Assembly: GCA_014529385.2 (NCBI GenBank)
Contig: CM043953.1
Coordinates: 79,782,338 to 79,846,337, forward strand
Direction of reading: 5' to 3'
DNA: 64,000 nucleotides
Source of the DNA: Adiantum capillus-veneris
Taxonomy: Eukaryota > Streptophyta > Polypodiopsida > Polypodiales > Pteridaceae
Under the pieces are notes generated by a model. The model saw only the letters and a program-made list of their open reading frames with translations. It ran no database searches and was not told the DNA's origin. Of this stretch, positions 44,601-56,764 are shown piece by piece (the first letter of the stretch is position 1; every line of letters starts with the position of its first letter). The position numbers and the translations under genes are program-made.

Positions 44601-45960
44601 GCATCTCCTCAGTCACAATACAAGGCATCTGTGCCCAAACCTCCTCCCTGCATGCATCCTGACGCTCTGACTGGAACTCTGCAGACAGTAAATCACGGTA
44701 AAAGTCAATAGCAACTGCACGCATATCCTCGGGCTCAGAAGCAACTGTCCCGTCCGCCTCAACTGATTGACCTTGGCATGCGAGTGCCGAGGTTCCACTG
44801 CCTCAAAGAAAGCACAAGTCACTCTGTCACCCACCTGGGTCCACTGAGATGCCTGTCGGTGGAAAGCAAACTCATGTCGCCTCTCCTCTGTGCTAGCAAG
44901 CTCCTGTCGAGCCTGCTGTAACTGCTCCTCCAACCAAGGACTGTCTGGATGTTGCTCCTGCATCCTCTGTAACGAAGCAATGCCCCGTCTGAGACACTGC
45001 TCCTCCTCTCTCGCTGCAGCCCGGCGGGCCAGAGACTCTTGGAGAAAAAAACGGCTAATCTGAGCTAGGCCTGAGGCCACTCTGTCAGCAGGAGAATCCT
45101 ACCTGTCCAAGCCCTCTGTCCAGAGAGCCTCTACCCGCTCTCTGAGTGCTGAGTCCAACAAGACCCTCTCTGGGATGCGAAGCATCGTACTCCCACTCCC
45201 TTGCCTGTTTGCCACTGTGAGGATCACTGGTGCATGGTCTGAGAAGGAGGTCCCTGCCAGGATGCCCACTGTCCCTCCCAAGTCACTGAAGTGGTCACTA
45301 GTGTAGAAGCGATCTATCTGGGATAGATTCAATCCTCCGAGTCTGTGGTCCGATCGAGAGAAGGCAAGGCTATCTGGGGGCCTCACAAAACCAGAGTGCT
45401 GCCAAACATTTGAAACCCTCAGAGTCATACAAAACCTCTCCCAAGCTGCCAGCTCAACTCCATGCACAGTAGCATGGCTACCACCAATCCTGTCACAAGG
45501 TCCTCGAACATGTTGAAGTCCCCTCCTATGCACCAGTGTTCTGCCTGCAGCAGAGACTCAACTATCTGTGACCAAAAATCTGCACGAGCACTCGACACAT
45601 TGGACGCATAGATGTTCAGGAAACCCACTAGGCCACCCTGAACCTGCATAGTAATCCACTGAGCCCTGCCTGGCACAATAATCCCTCTGCCCACAATGGC
45701 CTGCTGCAAAGAGTCCGCAATAGTCATACATACCCCACCCTGGATGCCTCCAGGTCCAAAAGCAGCTGACCAAAAAGTATCATATCGTCCACGCAAGAGC
45801 TGACCACAACGTCTAATGCGGCTCTCACACAGATGGTTCTCCTGAAGTATAAGGAGATCAATCTCTCCTCCCACAAGGCAGCGCTGAAGCTCTTGACGCA
45901 GTCGGCCCCGCTGACGCTGAAATTGGGGCCCACCTAGTCCCTACACGTTCCATGAGACGA
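41650..45960 (-). pseudogene. ORF2 (endonuclease-RT) of L1-A copy c
   Basis: From 45960 down the minus strand reads a start block, LLILQENHLCESRIRRCGQL, GGDFNMFED, LSQIDRFYTSDHFSDLGG and FSDHAPVILTV (endonuclease). It then reads IRQWHPITILNSAYKILAEA, LLLDFEKAYDRVDWDFLDGT and SVRQGYPLASFLFLFYAEAM. The FADD loop falls in a small rearranged stretch near 43810-43850. The C-terminus includes a GGLGIIDPAQHS block and a zf-RVT-like end. Six or more frames are used, so it cannot make a functional protein. It retains codons lost in copy b (the RPPDSLAFSRSDH segment near 45370). Confidence 0.88.
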
Positions 45961-45963
45961 TCC

Positions 45964-47840
45964 TCATGGGGAGCGAGAGAGAACAGATGCTGCCGCAGCA
46001 GCTAGACGGGCTATCTTCGAGGCTGGCTTGGATGGGGAGTAATCCGCATCCGAGCATCCTCTAGATAGGCGTGACTGCACCGAGTGCCTGGCCCAAGCCC
46101 AAGCAGAGCGAGCCGTACGTAAAGCAACCACCTCTGTCCAGGCCTCATGAATGTATACATAGCATGGCAAGCACTGTGTATCGGCAAAGAAGTAAACCAC
46201 AATGTGTCTACATCCTGCTGAGTCTGGAGGTGTCACCGCAAACTTGGCTTATGGCCACAAAGTCTGGAGCATGTTTGTAACTCCTAGTTCTCCCATGTGG
46301 TGAGAGAACTCTAGGACCTGTGTGTGCAACCATCCCAACATTGAGTCGAGAGTCCACTCTGTCTGGTCCCTGCCGCAAAGGGGGAAGGAGAAGCCAACTG
46401 CTGAGTCCAAGGCCTCTATCCCCCTAGCGGCAAGGAACAAAACATGGACCCTGAAACAGGCTGCCTCATGGTCTGCTGAGGGGTTGCCGAGAAAACAAGT
46501 GAAGCCATAGTCAAAGAAGTCCCATTGGCGCCGGATGCCAATGCTCGTCAGACCACAAGGGATAGCTGCAAGGGAAGATGTCTGTACCTGCAGAGGGGAC
46601 CGCAAGAAAGGCTGTCCCTCTCTCGCTAAGCGACTTGTGGCAAAGGCACTGCCAAGAGATCTCCTAGCCGCCGGAGAAGGCCCTGCCCCTTGGGTCGACT
46701 GAGGAACTGGAGCAGGAGGGAGGGGAGAAGGAGTTGGGGGGAGCGGTGGAGAAGAGGGGCGGGAGGGAGCGACAGACGTAGAGGGGCGGGGGGAGGATGA
46801 GGAAGAGGGGGGGAACTCTGGGGGGGGGGGGAGGGGCTGTCGAGGGTGAAGCTGGGGTGGGGGCTGGAGCAGGGACCTCATCTTGCTCAAGAGGACCAAA
46901 ACGGTTCCCCGTGGGAACCCACTGCAGCTGAGTAGGCGCCTGAGGACCACTTTTAAGTGCCACGCTGACACTGTGGCCCCTGTCGTTGTCTACCACGGGC
47001 TTGCTGCCATCCCTCCTCCGTTGGAGCCCCAGGCTCAGAGGGTGGCTCTGCATGTGTGCGCTGTGTCTCTGTCTGTGTCTGCTGACCAGCGCTTGCAGGC
47101 TGGGGCTGAGGCTGTGGTGTAGGTTGAGGCCTCCTCCGTGGACAAGCCTTCGCTAGATGGCCCATCTGTCGACAAATGAAGCACTGGTTCGAGAGGCCCG
47201 AATACTCCACACTTTGTCTAAACCAACCCCCACTCACCCGAGGCAGAAGAATAACCTTTGGGAGCGTATGAGTGTCTCTGACCAAAACGCGAACTAAGGG
47301 AATGCCAGTCGCCTTGGTAGCTACTGAGGATGCCGTGCGAGGTGTCTCTAGGACAGTCCCAATGGCTGAGCCGATCCTAGACAAAAGTGGTAAGTACTCC
47401 CTCCCCAAACCCAGAAAGCAGATAGAGATGGGGATGTCTGCCTCCTCTACTAGAACATCTGAAGTAGGGTCGAAACCATGTCTCCACTGTCGAAAGTGGG
47501 CACGTGCTGCTTGGATGGTCATTGGACTCATGGCGATGACCTTCGACGCCATCTCGGAGGTCTCAAACTCGATCTGATAGTAACCTCGTCCAGGTATCTG
47601 TACGTCCAAGATCTTGTCCACCTCTGCGAGAAGGTGGGCCTGGAGAAGGTCACGCAGCTCTCGTCTGCTGGGTCGGGTGCCGAGAATCTTGTAGATGACA
47701 AAAGTCACCTACAATCACTCTACCTCTGCGGCTAGGCTCGCTTGCTCTGTCGGCGAAAGAGCAAGTTGAATTGTGGGCTCAGCGGGGTCGGGCGAGGGGG
47801 CTTCGGACGAGTCCCTCAGTGGCGGAGCTAGAGCCTCCAT
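45964..47840 (-). pseudogene. ORF1 of L1-A copy c
   Basis: The start codon is at 47840. N-terminal residues match the other ORF1 copies, with TIQLALSPTEQASLAAE. A frame break near 47708 follows. The 251-codon piece 47708-46953 includes YYQIEFETSEMASKVIAMSP and the knuckle CFICRQMGHLAKAC. The next piece (46971-46249) has the Pro-rich part and WDFFDYGFTCFLGNPSADHE, ending near MLQTLWP. A last piece (46236-45964) has YFFADTQCLPCYVYIHE. Confidence 0.85.
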
Positions 47841-47970
47841 CTGTGTCTACTGCTGAGGCGAAAGAACGGGCGGCGGGGAGAATCTGCAAATGAGTGCGCC
47901 GAGCACTGCCCAAAAAAGACTGCTGCAAGAGCCAATTTGCAGGAGGCTTCGGGGAAAAAGGAAGGAAGGC

Positions 47971-47989
47971 GGGGGGGGGGGGGGGGGGG
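47971..47989. repeat. Poly(G) tract in L1-A copy c 5' UTR
   Basis: About 19 G on the plus strand, equivalent in position to the C run at 32263-32294 of copy b. Confidence 0.85.
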
Positions 47990-48198
47990 ATGGCGGCGCG
48001 AAAGGGAGGCAGCGGGCGGGCTGAAGGGCAGCGCGAAATGGGGTGCAGCAGGGGACGAACTGGGGCAGCCGGGGGATGACGGGGAAGCGGGGGGGCAACG
48101 GGGGGGGTTAGCGATGGCACAGCAGGGGGGAGTGAGCAGCAGTAGCGAGTGCAGGTGTGTGCCACAAAGCTTGTGTGCAGAGGTCTCTGAGTTTCTCT

Positions 48199-48635
48199 GG
48201 GCTATATCTACTTGAGTTACACAAATATAGAGACACTTTACTGAGGAGAGATAGAGAAACAGTCCCAAAGACAGATTACAGATTTCTTTTCACTAAATAT
48301 GGGATAGCCAGAGGAGCAATCATCATTGCAGAGCTCGGCCCACACTCATTCGGCCACTACTGGCACTCTCATCGACCGAGCACTGGAGCTACAGAGATCC
48401 AGACGACCACGATTGAGGAGAGGGGCTACACAACATCGACGGAGACTACAGCAAAGGATTTGACCCATACTCTCGATATCCAGAGTGTAGATGAGGATGG
48501 ATTCTAGTAGTAGTATCTAGTTCTTTTGTACCCAGACACGGTATTAGATTCACCATTTTGTAACAGATTGGTCTCATAGGTCATTTTGGCCTTTTGAAGA
48601 TGTTAATATAACATTCCATTTCACTTCATTTTATA
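48199..48635 (+). mobile_element. LINE-B copy 4, right part
   Basis: Continues after the duplicated GGGCTATATCTAC with LYLLELHKYRDTLL, the end of ORF2, a 3' UTR with TTTTGTACCCAGACACGG, hairpin 48571-48601 (last stem base changed) and ATTCCATTTC without TC. Confidence 0.9.
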
Positions 48636-49139
48636 ATTTTACTGAGGAAGGTTGAAGAGAGACAACCCCAGAGACAGATCACAAATTTCTTTACATTGGA
48701 TAATGTACACTCAGAAGAACAGACAGAGGAGCAGCCAACAATGGAGAGGTCTGCCCGCACTACTGGCATTCTCATAGACCGAGCATTGGAGCTAGGGAGA
48801 TCTAGACGACCCCGATGGAGAAGAGAAGCTACAGAGTTTCGAAGGAGGCTACAACAAAGGATTCGAGCTATACTTTTTCGTCGTCCAGAGTGCAGATGAA
48901 GATGGATCTCTATGAAGATGGATCTTTACTTCCCTCCCATATTGTCTACAGTATACTGCTTAGTTCACACATTTCACACCTTTCACCTTTCACACCTAGC
49001 ACCGTAGTTTAGGATTCCGCAGTATTTATATTTTTAATTTATTTTGTCAATCTGACTTTGTATCAGATACACTGCATTGTAACTTTCTGGTCATAGGTCA
49101 CTTTGGCCTTTTGAAGACGTTAATATAACATTTCATTTC

Positions 49140-49207
<68 letters not shown>
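48636..49207 (+). mobile_element. LINE-B copy 5, 3' end, long (TC)n tail
   Basis: Begins in the ORF2 end (ACTGAGGAAGG, CAGATCACAAATTTC) and runs through the 3' UTR with CACACCTAGCACC, a shortened hairpin near 49089-49117 and (TC)33 at 49142-49207. Confidence 0.85.
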
Positions 49208-49209
<2 letters not shown>

Positions 49210-49678
49210 GACGTTAAACTCTCTTCTCCTCCTCTCTCTCACAGATTTCTTAACACTAGATATTGGACACCTAGAGGAGCAGCCACCATTGCAGAGCTCT
49301 GCCCGCACTCATAATACCACTACTCGCATTCTCATAGACCGAGCATTAGAGCTAGGGAGATCTAGAAGACTGTGATTGAGGAGAGGAGCTACATAGTATA
49401 GACGAAGACTACAACAGAGGATTCGAGCCATATTTTCTCTACCATATCTATCTTCCCCCCCCCCCCCCCCCCCTTTTCTCTCATTGTACTACACAATGTA
49501 CTGGGCACCTTTTGTGATAGCTGGCACATCCATACAGTCACAATTAATGTAGTTGTATTTTTGTTTTAGTTCTTTATTATTCCGGGCATAATCAGATTCA
49601 CTATGTTGTAATAGCTTGGTCTCATAGGTAATTTTGGACTTTTGAAGACGTAAATATATTATTTCATTTCATTTAATC

Positions 49679-49738
<60 letters not shown>
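49208..49738 (+). mobile_element. LINE-B copy 6, 3' end, (TC)n tail
   Basis: After about 33 bp of T/C-rich sequence it starts with ACAGATTTCTTAACACTAG. It carries a poly(C) run at 49456-49473, a decayed hairpin at 49619-49649, GACGTAAATAT and (TC)n at 49681-49738. Confidence 0.82.
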
Positions 49739-49739
<1 letters not shown>

Positions 49740-50320
49740 GCCAGCTAGAGCCAGAGACAGAGCTACATTACATATGTCATTGCACAGTGTACTATGAGAT
49801 TTGGGGCCGTTTCCACTGCTTATTCAGAGAGGGTTTTGGTCCTTTCTCTAGGGTCATGAGTTGTGAGGATTAGAGATGTCTTGGGCTATATCTACTAGAC
49901 TTACACAGATATAGAGACACTTTACTGGGGAGAGCTAGAGAGAGACAGTCCCAGAGATGGATTACAAATTTCTTTTCACTAGATATGGGACAGCCAGAGG
50001 AGCAGCTATCACTACAGAGCTCCGTCCACACTCATTCGACCACTACCGGCACTCTCATCGACCGAGCACTGGAGCTACGGAGATCCAGACGGCCACGATT
50101 GAGGAGAGGGGCTACACAGCATCGACGGAGACTACAGCAAAGGATTTGAGCCATACTCTCTCGACATCCAAAATGCAAATGAAGATGGATTCTAGTAGTA
50201 GTAGTAGTATTTTTGTTCTAGTCTTTTGTACCCAGACATGGTATCAATTTTACAATTTTGTAACAGTTTGGTCTCATAGGTCATTTTGGCCTTTTGAAGA
50301 CGTTAATATAACATTTATTT
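49739..50320 (+). mobile_element. LINE-B copy 7, 3' end
   Basis: Begins immediately after (TC)n within the zinc-tail codons (CQLEPETELHYICHC), followed by the ORF2 end, (TAG)n/(GTA)n UTR, hairpin 50271-50301 and GTTAATATAACATTTATTT. No TC tail remains. Confidence 0.9.
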
Positions 50321-50324
50321 TTGT

Positions 50325-52175
50325 GTGTGCAGCATCAGAGGCATACTCACACTCAGCCTGGTCGGAGGCGATATTCTGGGAGCATGCCCTAGAATAGTTG
50401 GTATGATGAGGAGTGCAAAGAGATGAAAGCCCAGCTTCATAGTCATCTTCTTTTAGGAGTCATCACTTACTGACAATCTCGGATTGCTTCCCGACGCCTT
50501 GTGCGACGGAAGAAACGAGATTACTTAGCCCAGATGGAGCGAGACTTGTATCACCTGTTCTTGAGTAGAGACTTATTGATGTGTGAGGCCAATATGCCTC
50601 CACGTTATATACGGTTCCTGGACAGGACCCCTTTCCAGATCCTACTGAGCCATTCCCACCTACTAGCACCTTCTTTACCACTCAAATAGTAAAGAGAGCC
50701 ATTGTCAGGATGAGGACCAGCAAGGCATACGATCCTGATGGTCTAGTAGCAGAGCACTTTACACATGCTAGAGATATGCTGGTAGAGGTTCTTCCAATGT
50801 TGGTCGATCTTACCATGTGTGAGGGGTTATCTGAGACTTGGAGGTTGTCTACTATTGTGCCCATCTTCAAAGCAAGTGATCCTACACTCCGAGCCATCAT
50901 TTAGGAGGGCAAGTCACATGGGAGAGGGATTTATTGTAGCTTTGTGGATTTACGCAAAGCATTTGACACCTTACGGAGAGCTCGATTGATGCGCAGACTG
51001 CAAGAGATGGGGGTGCCCATAGTGTTGATTTGGGGGATTATGGCTCTATATAAATCAGTGATGGGACACGTATGCACTCTAAAGGGGATATCTCATTTAG
51101 TTCACTCCACCATTGGGGTGAAACAGGGTTGCCCATTGTCTCCTACTCTATTTGATATGTATGTTGATGAGGTGTTTGATTACATTGACAGAGAGGGTGA
51201 TAGAGGTGCCCAGCTGGCAGGAACGTGGAACCCATTGTTGTCATATGCTGATGATATTGTGTTGATCTTTGACTCACCAGAGGGTATGCAGAGACGATTG
51301 GATGCATTACACAGTTTTGCAAAGGATAGTCGATTGTCTGTAAACCTTGGTGAAACCAAAGTTATGGTGTTTAACACCACACCACAGTGGATCAGGAGAT
51401 CAACACCGACTTTCACATATAGTGAGGAGATTGTAGAGTATAAAGATGCACAAACTTACCTTGGGGTTGTCTACACTCGGCCGAGGTTTTCTTTGGAGAG
51501 AGCAGCGAGTTTTTGTGGCCTTGGGAGGCTTGGAGAGGATGTGTTAGCAGGTTCAGTTCCAAGAACCTCGGACAAAGTTATGGCTCTTTGATACTTTAGT
51601 AGCCTCAGAGATGTTGTATGGGGTGCAAATATGGGAACCTTCTGTAGGACAGGATGGCTGGAGACGTATGGAGAGGCCCTTGGTATCTATCATCTCTCGA
51701 CTGATCAAAGCCAAGGCCTGCGTACCCCAGGCTATCATTCGAGCAGAGCTAGCTGCCCCTCCTATGGAAATTGAGGCGATTACCATATCAGTCTCCTTTT
51801 TGTGCAGCTTGTGGGATACTACTAAAGATAGATATGCTAGACTGGCCCTTGAGTATTCCAGACAGTTAGCTGTTTTGGGGAACACTTCATGCTGGTATGC
51901 AAAGATGACATCATGTTTTCAAACGCATGGCTTCACCATGGATAGGCTGCCCCCTTTCCAGTACTCTCTTCAGGCACCCTCGATGTTTCTTACACGGGTA
52001 GAGATTACTAGACCATTCGTCACGACCTGATCAAGTTGGATACCGGGAGGACATGGATAGAGCCGCCACAAGAGTTGGGCACGAAGATGGCTTTCTATAG
52101 AGAGCATCTTCTCCACCTCACATGAGATGGGTTTGTGATTCGACCCAGCTACATGGACACACATGTCTCATGGTT
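50325..52175 (+). mobile_element. LINE-B copy 8, ORF2 part, interrupted by G2
   Basis: Starts with the linker after the endonuclease (AAGCATCAGAGGCATACTC-like, as near 62440). It carries RT with a deletion near 50895 (from LRAII to EEGKSHGRG), YADD and the C-terminal part. It stops at 52175 in the HMSHGL-type segment where the G2 LTR begins. Confidence 0.88.
50700..52150 (+). pseudogene. LINE-B ORF2 (copy 8)
   Basis: The blocks are RTSKAYDPDGLVAEHFTHAR, LSETWRLSTIVPIFKASDPT, GVKQGCPLSPTLFDMYVDEV, LSYADDIVLIF (YADD kept), LGETKVMVFNTTPQW and EPSVGQDGWRRMERPLVSII. The finger-palm part is missing between 50895 and 50905, about 180 bp relative to copy 2. Breaks occur near 51500 and 52020. Confidence 0.85.
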
Positions 52176-53369
52176 TGCTGAAACCGGCCCATGTTTCGGT
52201 AGACTTTGGCTTTCACCAATTCCCCTGCTGGAACTCGCTTCCATTGACATAAACCCACTCACTTCTGTCCAAAAACGAGTAAATTCAGCACGCTGTATTT
52301 ACTGGTTCTTGCCCTATTTTCAGCCCTAAACAGTCCTTGAACTGCCCTCTAGCAGTGGGGCACTATTCCCAAGGGTTCTCGCGTCCGTATGGCTGAAAAA
52401 CAGTCAAAATACAACGCATAACCAGCGCTGACATTGCACCTGTATGGTGAGGTTATCACCCACACCGGTGCCTGTTTTTGGAGCAGCAGTTAGCTACTCC
52501 TGTTCCTACTCAAAGAGGCTCTTGCCTCAGTAAAAACGCATGTAACCACATAGCTATACATGAGTCAAATGAAGAGCCCTCTTGTGGGGCATCACATTAT
52601 TGCACGTAGGGAAGAGAGAGAGCAATGTGAGGTGTGCAGACATGACTTCTTGCACCACATTGTACATGAGAGGTAAAGCTTGCAATCAATAGCTCTTAAC
52701 TTGTGGCACGCAACAAATGAGCTCTCTCCTAGCTTAAAATTCAGCGCCCATTTTTCTACAAGAGGAAAGTGCACCAAATTGTGCCAGTTGGCGGGTTTAC
52801 AAGCAATTTCCTGTTTCGGGGTTGCTGCTTAAAAATCTCCCGACTGGTTGCCCAGTTGACTTTGCAGCAGAGTATTAAAATGTTCCCCCTGTCATTCGAG
52901 AGGTAATGACGTGAACAGATTTCATGGCCCAAAATAGAAGTTCCCTAATTTTTAGGAAACGCTTCCATTGGGCTGCCACTAGTCTTCTGACCATCTATCC
53001 CCATTGGGACCGCATGCAAAAATGCAATGTGGCCCAACTGTCGGATACTTTCCGTTGGTGACCCCACCTTAGCTTTATGCCTTTATTGAGTTCACTTCCT
53101 AGTATCCACCAACTTGCGAAGTGCGACGAGGGGCATCTACATGATCTTGAACTGAGCCTAGACATCCTCTTACTATACGAATTCCAGTGCCGACCAACTT
53201 CCCGTCTGCGGTGAAACTACCATTCACATTGGCCATACAACGTCCGACCATTTGCAACTCTAAAAAGAGGGTCTCAAAAATAAAACAGAAATCATTGGAA
53301 ACAAACAACTAAGGTTAGTAGTTGCCATGTCCTCGTGACATAGTTAACAGTTGCCACGTCCTCGTGACA
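52176..53369 (-). repeat. 3' LTR of chromovirus-like gypsy G2
   Basis: On the minus strand it begins TGTCACGAGGAC just after a purine tract (AAGAGGGGG, 53382-53371) and ends TTTCAGCA at 52176, giving TG...CA and about 1.19 kb. A second copy of this LTR in plus orientation is at 39385-40450. The polypurine tract followed by TGTCACG is the usual 3' LTR start. Confidence 0.75.
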
Positions 53370-53583
53370 TACCCCCTCTTGAAATCGCAAACGTCCTCGA
53401 TTGCATACCATAAATGCACGCCACTGATGATCTTGTGTTGTTAGCACTCTTTTATCATCGCATGTATCCGTAAGAAAAGGTCGCAACACATAGATACAAA
53501 TGACTTCATGAGACCTTCATACTTTTGTCATTTACATCTTTTACACTAAATTCATATGTACATTTGATGTGCTAGCTCTATCA

Positions 53584-55300
53584 TTACCCCTCCTTGGCAG
53601 ACGTTGGGTTGGGGCGTAGGCTGTAACCCAAAGGCTTCAAGGTAAAGTTGCAATACATTTGGTGACTTTGACAGTTCATGCTCTTCCATCCACTTTGCAT
53701 CCATAGGTGGATAGTTCTTGAACTGCACCAAATAGCGTCTACTTTTCTCTCCTTATGTGCCAAAACTTGCTTAGGTACTAGGATCTCATCAAGTTCCTCA
53801 ACTTTTGGCTGATCCTCATCTGGCATATCTTCTGGCACATCACCCACGAAGGGTCTTAGAAGACTCACTTGAAATGCATTATGAATCTTCCACGCATCAG
53901 GCAATTTCAGCCTGTAAGCCACATCGTTGATCTTGTCAAGCACTTGAAAAAGCCCATAGTAACGCATGCTGAGGTTAGGAAACAACCGTTCCTTGCCCTT
54001 CATCTTCTTTAGACTTGCCTTCTCGACCTTAACAGAACCCAATCACTAGGTGATAACAGCAATTCACGACGCTGACGATCAACAACCTTTTTCTGCTTTG
54101 CCTGAGTCTTCTCCAAGGCAACTTTAATTTTCTTGCACATGCCAAGACTTGCTCACGTACCAGGATCTCATCAAGTTCCTCAACTTTTGGCTGATCCTCA
54201 TCTGGCATATCTTCTCGCACATCACCCACGAAGTGTCTTAGAAGACTCACGTGAAGTGCATTATGAATCCAGCCTGTAAGCCACATCGTTGATCTTGCCA
54301 AGCACTTGAAAAAGCCCATAGTAAATCATGCTGAGGTTAGGAAACAACAGTTCCTTGCCCTTCATCTTCTTTAACCTTGCCTTCTCGAACCTTAACAGAA
54401 CCCAATCACTAGGTGATAACAGCAATTCACGACGGTGACGATCAACAACCTTTTCTGCTTTGCCTGAGTCTTCTCCAACGCAACTGTAATTTTCTTGTAC
54501 ATCTCATCCCATGTTCTCAACATATCGATCTGCCTCAAAGATCTTGTCCTTTGTATGCAAAATGGGAGCAACCTTTTTGCCGCCTTCAACAATCTCAAAA
54601 GGTGCCTTGCCTGTGAACGAATGGTCCGTATTGTTGTACGCATACTCACGCATACGCAAATACTGTTCCCACTTGCCCTTATTATCTTACACACAACATT
54701 TCAGCAGATCTAAGAGAATAGAATTAGCCTCTTCTGACTGTCCATCAGTGAAGAGGAGAACTTGAGCGTAGTGCCCATGTTCTCAAATACTCCTCTCCAT
54801 AACAAACTTGTCATGCAAGGATCACGATCACTGATAATCGATTGTGGCATAACATGGTACGTACACATTGTACATAAACAAGCGTGCCATCTGATCAGAT
54901 TTATCTTCTTTCTAACGGGATAAAAGGGGCCTGCTTGCTGAACCTGCAGATAATAGTCCATATACCATCATTCCCTGTCAGCGTTCTTGGAATATCAAAG
55001 ATAAGTCCATAGCAATGCTTTCCCATGGCTTATCCGGAATCAACAGTGGTTGTAACAACCCTGGTGCCTTTTGTCTGTCAAACTCGACCTTTTGGCAAAT
55101 CAGGTATGCTCGCACAAAGGCATCCACATCTCTCCCTCAAGGTAGGCCAGTAGAAGAATGTCTCTACCGCTTTAACTGTCGTATCAATACCACGATGCCC
55201 TGCAGACGGTGGGACATGACTCTCTTCCAAGACCTTATGTCGCAATGGCCTAGTGACACGAAGTCTTCCATGCATCATCATAAAATCATCTCTGAGGAGG
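53584..55300 (-). pseudogene. Integrase with C-terminal chromodomain-like tail, G2
   Basis: The zinc-binding segment (55281-55078) reads VLEESHVPPSAGHRGIDTTV and FYWPTL. The core follows with SIISDRDPCMTS (catalytic Asp block) around 54830. The C-terminal barrel reads SMRYYGLFQVLDKINDVAYR and LKLPDAWKIHNAFQVSLLRP, then DEDQPKVEELDEILVPKQVL, which leads into a chromodomain-like segment (YLVQF-type, degraded). The C-terminus occurs twice because of a 363-bp duplication. Chromodomains steer integration to marked chromatin. Confidence 0.82.
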
Positions 55301-55789
55301 TAGTGCTCATGATGTTGCCCCTCTTGTAACTGTTCAAAGATCCTTGCAAAATCTTCATCAGTAGCATACTATTCCTTCATGTCATCCAACTCATGATGAT
55401 AAGGCATTGACACTCTTCCATGACCTTATGTCGCAATGGCCTAGTGACACAAAGTCTGCCATGCATCATCATAAAATCATCTCTGAGGAGGTAGTGCTCA
55501 TGATGTTGCACCTCTCTTAAATGTTCAAAGATCCTTGCAAAATCTTCATCAGTAGCATATTATTCCTTCATGTCATCCAACTCATGATGATAAGGCATTG
55601 ACACAACTGAAATTTGTGGCTTCCTTGATAACGCATCAGCCACAACATTCTTCTTGCCTTCCACATGCATAATCTGAAAGTGGAACATAGAAAGAATGTT
55701 TGCCCATCGCATATGCTTTTCGATAACTTTTACTGTATCATGAAGTATCGCAAGGTCTGATGGTCTGTTTGGACAACAAAATCAACACC

Positions 55790-56620
55790 TAGGAGGTTAG
55801 TGCTTCCAACTAGAAAGCGCATGAATCACGGCCAAGAGCTCTTTCTCGTAGACTTGCATAGTCTTCTCTGGCCCTTGCAAAATTCGGCTTTCATAAGCTA
55901 CTACCCGGCCATCTTGCATTAGCATTGCTCCGACGCTACTACTACACGCGTCAAATTGGACCACAAATGACTTCCTGGGATCTCGCAAAACAATTACTGG
56001 ATCTGAAGTCAACTTTTCCTTTAAGAAACTAAAAGCTGAAATCTCTTTTTTGGGTCCATTTGAAAATGACCTCTTTCTTTTGCAAAGTGTGAAGAGGTGA
56101 TGCTATCTCTGCAAAATTCCTGATAAACCTTCTATAGTAGGAACACAATCCCAAGAAGCTTCTGACATTGTGCACAGTCTTCAAGTCTGGCCATGTTTTG
56201 ATAGCTTCGACCTTTGTGTGGTCCATTCTGACACCATCCTTTGACACTATGTGGCCATGAAAGTGGATCTCTTCTAGGAAGAATTCACTTTTCTTAGGAT
56301 TGACAAGTAGCCTGTGTGACTGCGCAGCTCTTCGAACACAATGGTCAAGTGACGCCTATGCTCCTCTTCATTCTACGAATAGACTATCATGTCATCGAAG
56401 AACGTCCCAACAAATTGTTGATGCGAGCAGAAAATCCGGTCCATCATTCTGTTGCACGTGGCAAGAGCATTTGTTAGCCCAAACGGCATCACTAGAAACT
56501 CATAAAGACCAAATGTCGTTCTGAACGCACTTATACAAATCTAATGGTACCCACTCTTAAGGTCTATCCTGCTGAAAATTGCAGCACCCTCTAAACGATC
56601 AAGTACCATCAAATTCCTCA
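55790..56620 (-). pseudogene. RT C-terminus and RNase H of G2
   Basis: RT: the reverse strand of 56620-56250 covers the palm with an FGLTNAL-like block and the MIVYS/FFDDM-type loop. The 56247-56029 piece reads SKDGVRMDHTKVEAIKTWPD and VRSFLGLCSYYRRFIRNFAE. RNase H (56012-55797) has VVQFDACSSSVGAMLMQDGR (catalytic Asp) and EKELLAVIHALSSW. Small frameshifts separate the pieces. Confidence 0.82.
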
Positions 56621-56639
56621 ACTTTTGGGGGATTCTCAT

Positions 56640-56681
56640 ATGAAGTCATTTTGGCCTTTTGAAGACGTTTATTAACATTTC

Positions 56682-56760
<79 letters not shown>
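56640..56760 (+). repeat. LINE-B 3' tail remnant and (TC)n
   Basis: TCATTTTGGCCTTTTGAAGACG, the downstream half of the hairpin, followed by (TC)38 at 56685-56760. The upstream body is replaced by G2 sequence, so this is the stranded tail of a LINE-B copy. Confidence 0.85.

Positions 56761-56764
<4 letters not shown>

Larger units (their letters stand above)
41526..48198 (-). mobile_element. Nearly full-length L1-type LINE, L1-A copy c
   Basis: This is a minus-strand element of 6673 bp with poly(A) (T on plus) at 41526-41534, 3' UTR, ORF2 (about 45960-41650), ORF1 (47840-45964) and 5' UTR to 48198. The duplication GGGCTATATCTACTT stands at 41513-41527 and 48199-48213. It was inserted in a LINE-B copy, so it is younger than that copy. 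Many frameshifts and stops occur in both ORFs. Confidence 0.95.
53370..56620 (-). mobile_element. Ty3/gypsy chromovirus-like element G2, pol part, 5'-truncated
   Basis: From 56620 downward the minus strand gives RT end, RNase H, integrase and an integrase C-terminal/chromodomain-like tail, then the purine tract and 3' LTR. Gag, protease and the 5' part of RT are absent; the element breaks at 56620. Two internal duplications lie at 53790-54520 (period 363 bp) and 55225-55600 (period 191 bp). Confidence 0.88.
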
